Origin: Thunnus maccoyii
Lineage: Eukaryota > Chordata > Actinopteri > Scombriformes > Scombridae
DNA: 64,000 nucleotides
Reading direction: 5' to 3'
Assembly (NCBI RefSeq): GCF_910596095.1
Contig: NC_056548.1
Location: forward strand, 15,958,651 to 16,022,650
Under the pieces are notes generated by a model. It saw nothing but the letters and a program-made list of their open reading frames with translations, did not search any database and was not told the origin of the DNA. Numbering within the stretch: position 1 is the first letter of the stretch; the number at the start of each line of letters is the position of its first letter. Position numbers and translations under genes: made by a program. Positions 1 to 32,200 of the stretch are shown here, piece after piece.

Positions 1-19202
<19,202 letters not shown>

Positions 19203-19370
19203 GAAACATTTTGACTGATATTAAAACTAAAATGTCAGCTGGAGCCCCTTTTCACTGTAGGACACGCAAACTGAGACTTGCGTTTGCTGGAATGAAGAGC
19301 ATGACCACCAGGCCTCTGCCACGGTGTGAGAGGCGCCACATCGAATTATTAGAGCTCCTGGAATGCTGGA

Positions 19371-19394
19371 ACACACACACACACACACACACAC
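19371..19394. repeat. (AC)n microsatellite in ltk 3' UTR
   Basis: Twelve uninterrupted AC units, about 170 bases after the ltk stop codon. Confidence 0.93.
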
Positions 19395-19959
19395 TCCTCT
19401 GCACTGTGATAGAGAGCCTGGACTCAGAGCCTTTTGGGCTTCTGGTACACTGGTAGCTGAACACTGACCCTGAAACACTGGACGAAATGCAGCCCTGCGC
19501 TTTCTCACTGTCTACAACACTGGTGAAAGCTGCCATAAAAAACACTTCTGTGGTTGGACTCCTTTCTGTTTTTCTTTCTTGAAAGCTTTAGTATATGTTG
19601 CATTATTGTAAACAATCGGTTGGAATTTGTAGTATTAACAAGCCACAAATATTGAGCCATTGGGAAAAGAATCTCCAAGCTTTATTATAACTTTTAATTT
19701 CAGACGTCACAAATTCAAAAAAGGTTTTTTTAATGTAGAGTAACTAAAACCCTTTTCATGTGTTTCATCTTCACATTTTCACTTTTGGAACATGCGGCAC
19801 TAGTAGGTGCATTTAAGTGATTCTGATTTGCTTTCTCCCCAGATAATGTGAAAACACACATCCTCCCAATTTACTGCAATAACATGTATTTTCTGAAAAT
19901 GTTTTCCTAGTTTTTCTACATAGATCTTGTGCTTGAAACAGCAGTAAAAAAAAACTTGG

Positions 19960-20322
19960 TGTTACTGAAGTTTTCAGACATGTCTTGTGGCCTTCCTCAG
20001 CAGATGGAGTTGCTCCTCAGTTGTCATAGAGATGGTTTAGTGTGTTATCACGTGGCCTAAGTATGGAAATGTAAGTGGTAACAGGTGGTCGTACAGTATC
20101 TGGGGGGAGAATGTAATCCCTCTCTCTGTTCAAGGATGGTCTCTGGTGTCAGATGTGAATGGACTTGTCTGTTTCCAGTGTTCATTCAGTCTCTTGTCCA
20201 GGGTCTTTTGCTGTTTTACTGATGTAGCAGTGTTCCCCACAGTTGTTGCAAGTGATGTCATGCACCACTCCAGGTTTCCCCTCCAGGGAGGTCGTGTCTT
20301 TAGGTTGCACCAGCAGAAGATC
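19960..20322 (-). mobile_element. Penelope-like retroelement remnant (GIY-YIG end)
   Basis: On the - strand a degenerate frame reads GKPGVVHDITCNNCG and, in a neighbouring frame, LDKRLNEH. This is the arrangement GVVY.I.C..C...Y.GET...L.KRL.EH of Penelope-type GIY-YIG endonucleases. The following stretch (CTGAGGAAGGCCACAAGACA on the - strand) resembles the usual 3' part of such elements. Frameshifts and a stop show it is dead. Confidence 0.55.
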
Positions 20323-20895
20323 TTAATGGAATAGTTCAATATTTGTAGTCTTGCAGAGAGTCAGATGACAAGATCGATGTCATGTCTATAAAATGAATAG
20401 CTTAGCTTAGTTTAGTATAAAGACTAGAATCAAGGGGAAAACAGCTGGGCTCTGTCTGAAGACAACGAAATCCACCTACTATTAAATGTGTTATATCTTG
20501 TGTGTTTAATTGTGATTTTAAAAGGGTGGGTGTGTGTGTGTGTCAGTTACTATGTCGGGCGCAATGACTTCCTGGTTGCATGTCAAGTCACTGTGTCCCT
20601 GCAAAGAAATAGTCCTGCACGTAACCCCTCTGTAAAACCACAACTTCTCATTTCTACAGTTCAGTCTGGACTAGAACAAACACAATGTACTGTGTAAATT
20701 AGTGCTGGTAGGCAGATCGTCAAACTTTGGAAAGAACCAGGCTAGCTGTTTTCTCCTGTTTCCAGTCTTTGTGCTAAGCTAAGCTAATTGGCTGCTAGCT
20801 GTAGTTCAGAGTGGTATCAATCTTCTCATTTCAAATGCAAAGCAAAAGCAAAAGCAAATAAGCATGTTTTTGAAAATTCGCAACTATTTCTTTAA
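20323..20895. mobile_element. Non-autonomous inverted-terminal element in ltk 3' UTR
   Basis: The left end TTAATGGAATAGTTC matches the reverse complement of the right end (TTAAAGAAATAGTTG). Subterminal blocks are also inverted: GCTTAGCTTAGTTTAGTATA near the left and TGTGCTAAGCTAAGC near the right. This is a widespread teleost repeat type. It abuts the Penelope remnant. Confidence 0.65.
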
Positions 20896-21912
20896 GATGT
20901 TGAACTGTAAGCGCTGACTCCTTGTGACTTTAAATCTATGGCTGGATATTTGTATATACTGTAATAATACTGTAATACTGTAATAGGAGCTTGTGCTGAG
21001 AATTATTTTGCCAAACTAGCTTACATTGATCTTGATTTATCTTTGCATAATTCAGAGTATTCCTGACTTTCTTTCCCCGTGTCCCAATATTTACTTGGAC
21101 TGCAGGAGGTCTCATAATACATGTACAAGTCTAATATGATGACCATGCAGCTGTGAAAATATTTGCTATTTTTGTACTCACTTCCTTACACTGGACTAAC
21201 CCCATTGCATTTGTAGTTGTTTATTCATTTATGTTTATGATGGATCTGTATTTGTAGTTGATCACTGCCATTAGATGCCACTGCACTGCATCGAGGGATG
21301 TAGTGCTGGTAGTACCTATGTTTACTCAGCAGGGGGAGGTATTCAGCTCTGAAATACCAAACAAGCTGCTGCAGGTGTCTCAGTCTTATACAATTAATCA
21401 AAGATTCAATTCAGTATTTATGTTTTAGGTAATTCTTATTTAATCGACTTGGTAGTCCAATATGTGTCTTTATTTTGAGCCTAAACATGTTGATAGTTTA
21501 TTTTTGAATATGTTAAGTGAATGGTTAAATTTATATAAGGGTTCTGAAGGCTTACTGTATGTTTTTATGCTCAGACCTGCTGATGTTAGTGTTTTTCTTG
21601 GTTGCTCAACTTGAAAATAACTAAAGTACATCTTACTCTTATAGTTTTCTTAAGACTCATTTGTGCCATTTAGAAATAATTGATTACTGTGGAATTTCTT
21701 TTAGAGTTTTAATGGACGGAAGAAGAAATCACCCTCACCTTACTCACAGTGTATATTTTTTACGGCCTGGTGCATTTTTTTTTTTTTTTTTCACATTGAA
21801 ACGTTTCTGTATTCTTTATGTAGCTGGTGGTGTTACGCCTCAACCAAAAGTGCAAAGACATTCTATGCAATATGCTGTCTTTTACACTTTCATCTAACCT
21901 AACTGTGCCCCA

Positions 21913-21918
21913 AATAAA
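21913..21918 (+). terminator. ltk: Candidate ltk polyadenylation signal
   Basis: AATAAA followed about 25 bases on by a GT-rich downstream element (TTTGTGTGGGTTTG). It is the best-formed signal before the convergent itpka gene. Confidence 0.5.
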
Positions 21919-22799
21919 TCAACATATATATTGACCTCATTTGTGTGGGTTTGATCAGTAACACACAGTTTTGTCCCACTTATAAAATAAAAACAAGTGT
22001 CCTGGCTAACATATTAAGATACCGCAATAGAGTTTTACTATTGAAAATACGAGCAACAGTTTTTTCCCCTTTTTAATTCCACACATATTTTCATTCATGT
22101 CATTTGCAAAAAAACTGACATGTTGTATTCTGAGCTACAGTAATGACCCAGACCAAATAAATGTGCTCTAACAAACAGAGCAGCATCTATATCCAACAAG
22201 TTCTGCAACAACACAAGAAATTACTCTAATTACATGTTTGATTATAAGAATAAAATCAGTGAAAGAAACATAAATTGATATACAGTGAAAGACAGTTTGT
22301 CAAACAGCAAAATGGATGATCCACTCTAATCATTATGCAGTATATAGCACTGTAATGACCATGTGTTTTAAGATGTAGTCATGTGACTGAGGTCTGTGAG
22401 CCAGTCGGAGTTTCATATTGAACAGAAACTTCAACATTACACTCACAGATGTAAAAACAAGCTCAATGGATATGGTCTGTGATTTGTGATTGCTCATTTT
22501 TTCCTTGTTTTAATTCAGATTTTACGACCGTTCCCTTGACATGTAACATCTTGTCCCTGAAACTGAAATACAGAATCCCTACACTTTCACTTCTTCTCAT
22601 TTTGTAGGAAGCTGAATTAGTGTCAGTTCATTTGCTCAGTCATTCAGTAACAAGCTGCCTCCTCTCTGTTCAGTGTCCGTTACTGTATATCTTTTCTGTC
22701 AGTTTAGTATCAAATATGGTCACTTGTACCTTAAATTGGTAAAAACCAGAGCCCGGGATTACTGTGGGTTCTGGTCATATCTGCACTTTGTTAATGAGC

Positions 22800-22805
22800 T
22801 TTATT
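22800..22805 (-). terminator. itpka: Candidate itpka polyadenylation signal
   Basis: TTTATT on + is AATAAA on the gene strand, about 130 bases past the stop. It would leave roughly 0.85 kb between the ends of the convergent ltk and itpka transcripts. Confidence 0.4.
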
Positions 22806-22934
22806 GAGCTCTTCCTGGACTACACAAAACCTCTTTTTAACATTGCTCACAGAGCACCCAAAGCATATGTGACACCTCTCTGTGGTGTCCATTAAAACAG
22901 TCTGAGTTCCTTTCACGCATCTATAAGTCAAAGG

Positions 22935-23207
22935 TCACTGACCATCTGTTTCTGTACTTTGGCTATTTTCTTTGGTAACTGAGCAAAAGGTTTCCTCGCT
23001 GCCCCCTTCACAGCTTACAGACTCCAGTGTGTGGATGAGGTTTTCCAACCCCCACAGGTAACCATCTTCCCGGTTGCCCTCTTGCCAGGGAATGTCATGG
23101 TTTAATGTCTGGCCTTCTGGTAACGCCGTGGTCTTGCCAAAGTCAATAATCCAGACCTGTGCGTTGCCAGTGTGGTCATGGATGAAGAGGAGAGAGCTGC
23201 CAATGAC
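22935..23207 (-). CDS. itpka: itpka terminal exon, kinase C-lobe
   Basis: Encodes [20 protein letters not shown] then [18 protein letters not shown] and [19 protein letters not shown]. This is the SSLLF and IDFGKT catalytic core. About 25 extra tail residues (rich in Ser, Glu and Thr) follow the usual family end. Confidence 0.96.
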   Translation of the reverse strand, partial: VIGSSLLFIHDHTGNAQVWIIDFGKTTALPEGQTLNHDIPWQEGNREDGYLWGLENLIHTLESVSCEGGSEETFCSVTKENSQSTETDGQ

Positions 23208-26200
23208 CTGAGGAAAATAAGAAGAGTTTAATATTGAGCTTTCTTCTGCTTCTATCAATCTATCAATCCATATATGCAGATGGTGACAATAGGTGCTTTC
23301 GGGCTGCAGGAACTTTTTCACATTTCTAGGAACTGTTGGAGGAACTACCCCTTTTTTACTGCGTCTGCAGTGCAGGAACTGGGAACGCCGTTTTGAGGGA
23401 CTTTTCTAACTCCTACTTCAGGGTAGGTACTCTCCCAACACAAGAGGAACCCTGAGTGACGTAAGTGTACAGTGATTTGTCGAACACATGAGCCAATGCA
23501 GCTCCAGAAACCACCATTTTTATGTATTTACATATACATATACATATTTTCATCTCCTTTCCAACTCCTTTCCATTATTATAACACACAACTCTGATTAG
23601 CATCCTCCATCTTTTTGTTGTTTTATCTTGCGCAGAAGTGACATTGCTATACCAACCGCCCGCCGGCTTACGTCACTTCAGCGTTGCTATTGGCGCTGTG
23701 AATGCAAACAGAAAAAAAGCCCTTGAAAGTATGTAGTTTTCAGGGGAGCTTCTCCGTGGGTAGTTCCTCACAGGGAGTCCCCAGAACTGTTTTGTCCAAA
23801 AGCACCTAATATATAGGAAAACCTGACCTCAAACCTGGCTCAAGACCTTACTTTTAATGTTAATGTTTGTTTTCCCTTTAATTTGTCACCCATATGAACT
23901 GTAAATTAGTCATCACCTCGTGTTGCTTGAAGAACTCTGACATTTTCAAGGCCTGCTGGATCTCCGTCAGTCTGCTCAAGTAGGACTTCTGTGTTATACA
24001 GAAACAGAGATGGATGTATAGTAAAATATTAACATCACCTGAACTTTAAAGCCATTAATCTCAAATAGCATTTAAACTGAAGTTAGAATCTAACTAATAA
24101 TGTTGTAACATTAAAAGGTTTAGACACAGTGTATATTTGGGAACCTCCCATCATAATAGATAACTCAAACAGTATTACGGTGTGAATATTTGCTTTGTGA
24201 CATGCGGTTTGCTTATGCAGTTCAAACACCTTCAAGCTGTTTTTATTCATCATTAGACTAGCTTCAACCTTCTTCAAATGTAAACACTGAATACACAAAA
24301 TAATTACATGAATGTACACGGATGTGAGACCAAACTGATCTGGCATGTTTGTGTAGCCTTTCAGGTAATGCCTGGAAGTTTGCTCTGTATGTATGCACAG
24401 AACAGTGTGTTTTCTGTTTGTCCATACATGCATGGGTATGTACTGTGTATGTGCAGAAGATGACTGGCTGCCACGTACTATGATGTCGATGTTCCCTCCA
24501 ACAAAGTCTTTGAACACCAGGATGACATCCTGCTTTGATCTGGTTTTCTTGAAGTCAGTTCGACATGTGCCATCACATTTCTGAAGAGAAGAAAGGGACT
24601 GAATAAGAAGATCGAACAATAAAATGACTTTAAACCAGGTCTTTTACTTAAGCTTTGTGCATGTGCTGTATTTCTCATAACATACAATATATTTTAGCAT
24701 TTTGTGACTCTGCAGCACAGGTCAAGACATAGGCAGACAATGTACCTCTGATTTGACTGCATTTATATGCATTCTTTAAACCTGCAATGATATATTTGGC
24801 CACTTGGGGGCAATCTGTAAACAAAACATTGATATGTAATCACCTTATAAAAATTATTTATGCATCCAGTAGACACATAGAAACATTAGTATTAATTTGG
24901 AGTTGTGTCTCTGGCCACCAAACAAATTTAATTTCAATACTCATTCTTCTTTTAACTTTCTTTTAGATTCTGCAAACTCCTGATGGAAAATATCTGGCTT
25001 TTTTAGCTGCTAATTGCTCCACTGTGTTCACCATCTAGACCCTTAATTTGTGGCTTTCTCACATCTGGCTGCTGCAGCCAAAAATGACAGGTTAGAACTG
25101 TGGGACTGAGTCAAAACAGTAAGGTTGCTGGCGTAAAACCAAAACAATAAGCTGAAAGACATTAAAACTTTCAAGGAACTGGAGCACAGAGTGATAAGCA
25201 TGGGCGGGTTTATCCTTATGAGCAATCTTCATCGCATTACACACAGTCATTTAACCCATTGTTCAACTAAAAATATTGAATAGAGCAGAATAGTGCAATT
25301 CTATGTTTTTAGTGCTTCATTAACTGTGTAAGTGTGTTTTCATTCATATTTAACCTCACCCCAGAAATCATCCAGTCATTAACAAGCTTTCCTTAGCTTT
25401 ACACCATAATTATCCTGTTATTAACACTTTCATTGTGGGTAAGTGGCATATCACTCCCCATATTCTGTCTCCCTCTACCTTGATCCCTTCTATCCTGAAG
25501 CCCAGGGTGTTGGTGGAGCTCATCGTCTCCCTCCACTGCATGTAGCGAGGTTTAGTGACACCACGTTGGGTATGCTCCTGGGGGGTTGGCCCTTCGCTGT
25601 CTACCTCCACCATCTTCTTATACAGGTCCTCCCTCGGCTTGGGCCGTTCCCGCGCTCGCACCAGCTCCTCCTCCAAGTAGGTTCTGAAACAGAAGGAGGA
25701 TGACTAAATCCTTCAGGTGCAGGAGCTGTATTTTTACATCTGCATTGTATCTTTGTATTTGTATTTGATCTGCATTCACATGAACAGGAATGGCTGTTTA
25801 CTTTCAGGGTTTGTCTTGTATTCACACCTCAAGTTATCAACATGCAAGACACATAGTTAACAGACTCATGCTGTTCTTTTTATGAAGCCAAAGTGACTTC
25901 AGTATATTTGCATTGGATTAAAAAATTAAATGGTGCTTTGTTAAGAATATAAAAAGTACTTTTTGCTACAAAATCAACATTTTCAGTTCTCATTAAGAGA
26001 AGGAGGATAGATTTTCTTTTGCTGAACTAAGAACCAGAGTAGAAGGAAGAGAAGACACAAGCACTGCATAAAGATACCACTAATGAACTGCACGGCTGAG
26101 AGAAACTCTCTGTACAAGAATCCACTTCTGTTGAACAGTAGAGTAATGCACGTTCACACTTGGCTTATTTATATTAGGCAGTTATGGACAAACATGAAAA

Positions 26201-29200
26201 TTTCAGTTTCAGTTTGTGAGCTGCACTTCCTCTGTGCTGAAGAGGGAAGCTGAGAGGAGACTCCAGAGCACAGAGTTTAACTATGTGAAAGTCTCAGTGT
26301 GTGTTTGTGCAAGTTAGCGGTTTTGCAACTTTGTGGTTAGAAGTGTTTTTGACAAAGGGGAGTCTCCAGGGACACCCTGAATGTGTGAGTGTGTGTGTGT
26401 GTATGTAGCTTCAGAAATACAGACATAGATTAGACAAATAAAGTGATTTGTTTATGTGTGTTTTATCATGTGTGTGTGAGTTTTGTGCATATGTGCATGT
26501 GTATTTGTGTCTGTGTGCATGATACAGTGAGGCACCCCGCCCGCTGTGGCAGGAAGCCAAGCATATAGCCTGCAGTTACAACAGGTGTTCCCTTGTAGAG
26601 CAAAAATGCTTTAGACAGCACGCATTGTCACCAGTCTGCACATGTCTCATTAATCCATTTCAACAGAATAACAGCATTAAACATTAATATAAACAGCAAA
26701 TACATAAATAAACAAGGATATTGTAATTATCTGACATGATCATTTTAAATTTGCACTTAGTGTAGAAGAAATAAAATACAAAGAAATGAAACACGTGTAT
26801 GAAAGATTTTAGATTATTAACTAATCAAAATCCATACAAAGAAATTAAACATAAAAAAATGAATATTTATCATAGCAAATAAATACCTTACTTCCTTACC
26901 TAATTCCCATCTTGCAGTCCATGACATTGGGAAGGTCAAAATTCGCTAGCAGGTCAGTCATATGAAGGAAAGACTCTCCGTCTTTCTCCACAACGCCATG
27001 GTAACCGGGTACAAATGAGAGCAGCGCGTCACCCTTTAGCTTCTCAAAACACTGCATCTCGTTTTCTGAGAACTTCTTCAGAATAGTGCCCTCATCTGCT
27101 GCTTTGAAGTTACCTGACGTGAGATAAAGGCATTATTGTACGAGCACTCAAGAGCACCAGATGTAAGAAAATGCCTCAGCATTTTAAAGATACCCTAATG
27201 TTTTTATCAAGCGATGATCCTAAATCTGAGGATTAGAGGGAAATTTTGGCTCTGACTTCCAGCAACTTCTCCTTCTTACAAATCAATCAATGCTTGCGTC
27301 ATGTGCAGGGCAGCAGTGGTAAAACAACAGGCCAAGCTTCAAGCATCTATGACAGCAAGTGTTTTTTTAATGTCTGATCTATGACCCTCTTTTGTTCTTA
27401 TTTCATAAAAATGTAGAAAGAAAATTTGACACAACGCAACAAAAATCACACAACAAGATCAAAAACAAATATCTTACTTTATGTTAAAGACTGCACACCA
27501 AATACTCACAGTAGAGGGAACAAGTGAAACAGGACATTAGATTTCATCACAAACAGTGATGATCTGAACAGGTCATACCTTTATGCCCAGCAAGCTGCAC
27601 CCAGTTTAGTTTTCTCCTCTGCGTAGCACTGAAGGGCCAGTGGACGATGGTCTTTAACTTCCACCATGGCTTGCTCTGATGAAGAAATACAAACAGAATT
27701 GAATAGAATACAACAGAGGAAATTAAATGATCTAAATCTAATCAATTGTAATGTACTAAAGTGAAGCATTGTTTCAAGTTTTGGGTGTATCCGTGTGTCG
27801 TTGTTCACATAAATTATCTGATGAACAGGAAGAGATAATGCAGGTCACCGACCTAGGTCCACTCTATACTGTCTGAATAGGAATCTGATTACATAAGCTA
27901 TTCTACCCGGTAAATCTGATGCCAGGGTTTGATTTTCCACTGTGGGAAACCTCTGATGTAGGTCAGCTAAATGCCATTTCTGTGGAAACTCATATCTGCA
28001 CTCAACATCTCTATTCAGCACCTCCATTTCGGTGCGATGGTGGGCTCATAACTTGGATTCACACAGAGAGAAGCCTAAAATTAGGAGCAGGACCATGATT
28101 TTGACATTTTTTGGTTATACAGGAAAGTTCCTGCTTTTATACTCAAATAGGATTGAGAATTTCACACTCTAACATTGACATAATTTACAGACAAATCTGA
28201 AGGTTTGATGCCAAATAATCCAGGGTGACACTGCCCTCTCAACTCTGAATTTTCTTGGTGTCATATGATTGTTTGCAGCAAACAAAGTCCACACTGAATC
28301 CTGAACAAAGAAAAAATATGACTGAGGGAGCAAATTATCTTTTCTTTGCAGAAATGTTTATTTTTCATGGTTGTTTGTTCAAGGACTCCTTTTTCCCACC
28401 CTTTCTCCTTCTTTCTCTCCCTTTCTTACCTCACAAACACACACACACACACAGAAAAACACAGTAACAGCTTGTATATTTCACAGAGACACAGCAGTGC
28501 TTCACACTTATGGGGAACTGCCTGTTTTATTCCCTCCCAGAAAAAAAAAACTCAAATGACACATACTTAGCTCAAATGCAAAATAAACCAAATAAACTCA
28601 TTCTCAGTCGTTGGAAAGCAAAACCAGTGTTCTTAGATCCTGTCTTTAGGTGTTGAAGAGGTCATTTCATTCTGCATGCTCTGATTGAAACAGGAAATGA
28701 AACAGGGACTCTTGTGTTAGTGAACACTGAGCTCATGTGTGTGTTTCGCAGTTCATCATTCACACTAATAGCAGAACTCTGCAGCAGCCAGCCAAGTCTC
28801 TCTTAAATGTCAGGCGATATGCTTCACTTAGTGCGTCTTGTTTACTGATAATATCACACAGCAAAGGTGTCAGACTTCCACACAGGGCAAATCATTGGCT
28901 TACTTATTGCAAGCAAATATGGCGAGGCACATATCAACTACAACTTGAGTGCATTTTGATTGAAATACAGTAGAGTTATTTATCCACAGACTGAGAGGGA
29001 AAGGAACACCTCGACAACACAGCAACATAACAACCCCACAGCTCTTTGGACAATATTTATATTTCAAACATAGTCTGACCGCGGTGTCATGGTCAACCTT
29101 GATGACAGAAACCACAAGACTTTGTATTGATAATGCTTGCAATAATACTGGTTTCACTCTCAAGCTAGAACTTAAATAACAGGACACAAATTAAAAGAAA

Positions 29201-32200
29201 CTAGAGCTGCAAAGATTAGTCGATCAACAGAACATTAATCAGCAACTATTTTGATAATGGCTTCATCATTTTGAGTCATTTTTAATGGAAAAATGGCCAA
29301 ATTCTCTTGTTCCAGCTTCTTAAATATGAATATTTTCTAGTTTCTTTAATTCTTTATTATAGTGAAGATGAAGATGGGTTGTGGACAGTTAGTTGGGACA
29401 AAACAAAGCTTTGGGAAACGGTGATTGACATTTCTCACCATTTTCTGACATTTTATAGGTCAAACAAGTAATCAGTTAATTGCGGGAATAGTTAAAATAA
29501 TCGTTAGTTGCAGTCTTAAAAGGAGCTGAATATTTCAAGCAGACAAAATGTTTGCTTTCTGATTGGTTTCCTCAGCACCCTACACCCTGCTCTCTGCTCT
29601 GCCAGAGACTCCATTTCTTTGTAGCACCTGCCCTGACAAGCTGACACAAAACCGTGCTGGTCTGAGCAGCCAGAGTAGTCAACAGCAACAACATTTCCAA
29701 GACATTTCCAGGGAGTGATTAGAACAATGCTGACATGACGTGACTCAGACAGACTGGTTTTGTTGGCCAGCTAGCACACGTCTTCCACGTGCAGCTGTAT
29801 TGTCATCTTGAAGCGCTAATGCATAAACCAGAGCAAGATTTAACAAATTAATCCTGCTGCAATGATGAGCCTGTTTGTCTGTTTTGAATCTCCATCAAGA
29901 AAAGCACTGTCTACTAGGAATTCATCTGTGTCATAAGTGCTTTAAAGTCTGAACTACTACAGGCTAAGTGCCGATACACAAGTGTTTCTAACTTCCTGAA
30001 GTGGTTCTTTGTTAAATGTCAAAGGACAAGGCTCAAATTGGCGACTGACCACAAAAAAACATCATTACACAATGACATGCTAGCCTTTGCCTTACTGTGT
30101 CTGTGTGTGTGCGTGTGTGTGCGTGTATGTGTGTGGGCTGATGTGTGGGCTGACGTGATCAACATATTTCCATTTAAATTACAATGTCCAAAAGAGCAAA
30201 ATAAAGTGGCTGGAAAGAGCTTCTGTTTAGGAAAGAATTCACACTGAGAATGACTTGATTGGACAATGTTACATTCAGCTACGCTAAACTCTCCTTCACA
30301 TGAAGGCACAGGCTTAAAAAGCAATGTGTATTCAGTCTGTTTGAAAGAAAGTGACAGCCACAGATCCTGTATGGCGAAGGCAAAGAGAAGCGATAAGAAA
30401 ATAAACACACACACACACACACCCAATGATAGTCTGAAACAAAGTCTAATGTGGTGACAGTGTAGACAAAAAGCAGATTATGTTGTTAACTAAAGGGCAG
30501 AAACGCTAAGGTGACTCACTACGATCACACTTCCCCACAATTCACATGGAAAGATCATTTTAAAGCTTTAAAAGCTGCAGAAACATTTTTTTTCTCTCTT
30601 TGAAAGGAAGCAAATATCATTAGAGGTAAACAGCGCTATTCAAACGCATATACGAGCATGTTCAGTCAGACCGAGACTTGTCTGCCCCAAGAAGAGTTTT
30701 ATCAGCCAAGAATGTCAAAGGCAAACAAATTTCCACCGTCAGCATCTATTGAGCTAAAGGCCAGTCATTCAACACTAGTGTGTGTGTGTACTGAAGGAGG
30801 GAAGCATAGTGTCAAAGGTCATACTTACAGTTCCAAAATACCAATTTAATGACTTGTTTTTGACATGCAACAGATGCATCTCTATTATTTTCAATGTGCA
30901 TATTTTGTGCACTACTGTGCAAAAAACATGATTATTAATATAGCAGATGGCTCAAAGAATACTAAGAAAGAGGATGTTTGTGGTTTTTGAGTCATTAAAT
31001 CATTAAAGCTGCTGTGTTTTATTTGTCATATATGCACCATGTGGTCGATAATATGTCACAACAAAGGTTTAACAGCTTCTTCGCTTCGATTTTTTCATGC
31101 AACAGCCGGGATCATTAAGGTGATGTGAAAGGTTTTGATAACCCATTAAACATAAGGAGAGATAACGTGATTTCAATGGGCACAATCAAATTACCTGAAG
31201 ATTATCCTGCACTCTCTGTAGCATCAATCCTCAAGCTTGTCAAACGTTTCTTTTTTTTACATGATCTCAAACTGACGAGAGCGAATTAACATATGAGTCT
31301 GATCACTGCATCTGACGAATGAAATTTCCCAGATCTCAAAACAACATGAGGACAAAACAGATTTGCAGGAGAAAAAAAAACCCTCTGAAATGTGGAAGTG
31401 ACTAATTTCCCAGGAGGAGTCTTTACTGGAGAGCTCACTTACACATTCTTATGGGGAATCTACAAACTTTACACAAATACTAACACTGTTATCACTCTGT
31501 AACTATGCCCCTTCTTTGAAGTCAAAGTGATCCCACTGGTCTTCCCGTGAGGAAGTTGAGTGCTCACTGTTGTCTATGTGCTGCTGTGCTTCACTGTTTA
31601 TTGTTTTCAAAGCATCAGCTATTAGACCTATACTGTAACGGGCTTAATGTAGAAGATGCAGACTTGCAAAGATACACAGGAGGTCAAGAACCACTGCCAA
31701 TTTCAGCTGTTGTTGATTTAGTAATGCATTACATAGCAGAAAGTAGAGGCAAAAGAGTGTATTGAATTATTTTATATATTCTGTTATAGGAAAATACCAT
31801 AAAATCAAATAAAGGTGACCCCACAGAAATCCTGTCTATGACCCCTGCATGGAAAATCAACTTTGAGAACCACTTATTGCCTTCTTGCAATAAAACTTGA
31901 TGTCTTTGCAGTTTACTCACCTCTCCAGTGTCCACCAGATGCTCTAGAGTGATGATGCCTTTACTTTTGCTCTCGTTGTCACTGAGTAAGTCATCCTCGG
32001 ACTCCACGACAGAGGAGCCTGTAGAGGAGATGGAAGAGTTGGACAGTTTCCTGCGCAGGCTGCCGTCAACCGCATCATCCCAGTCCTCTTGCTGCATCTC
32101 CCGGGAGGAGCCGCCTCCCTCCGGGGTGATGGTAACCTGCGGTACCCGGCGCGCGTCCATCACCGTCGGCGCTCCGCTTGCGGACGAAGGGGCGACTTGA

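Larger units (their letters stand above)
19203..21940 (+). other. ltk: Probable ltk 3' UTR (about 2.7 kb)
   Basis: No coding frame is evident. An AATAAA at 21913-21918 is followed by a GT-rich stretch at about 21940-21955, a plausible cleavage site. The stretch holds an AC microsatellite, a Penelope-type remnant and an inverted-terminal element, described separately. An earlier poly(A) site before these repeats cannot be excluded. Confidence 0.45.
27676..31920 (-). other. itpka: itpka intron 1
   Basis: A 4.2-kb intron with AC/GT microsatellites (28436-28453, 30095-30135, 30404-30422) and a MITE (about 29202-29517). No additional exon recognised. Confidence 0.7.
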
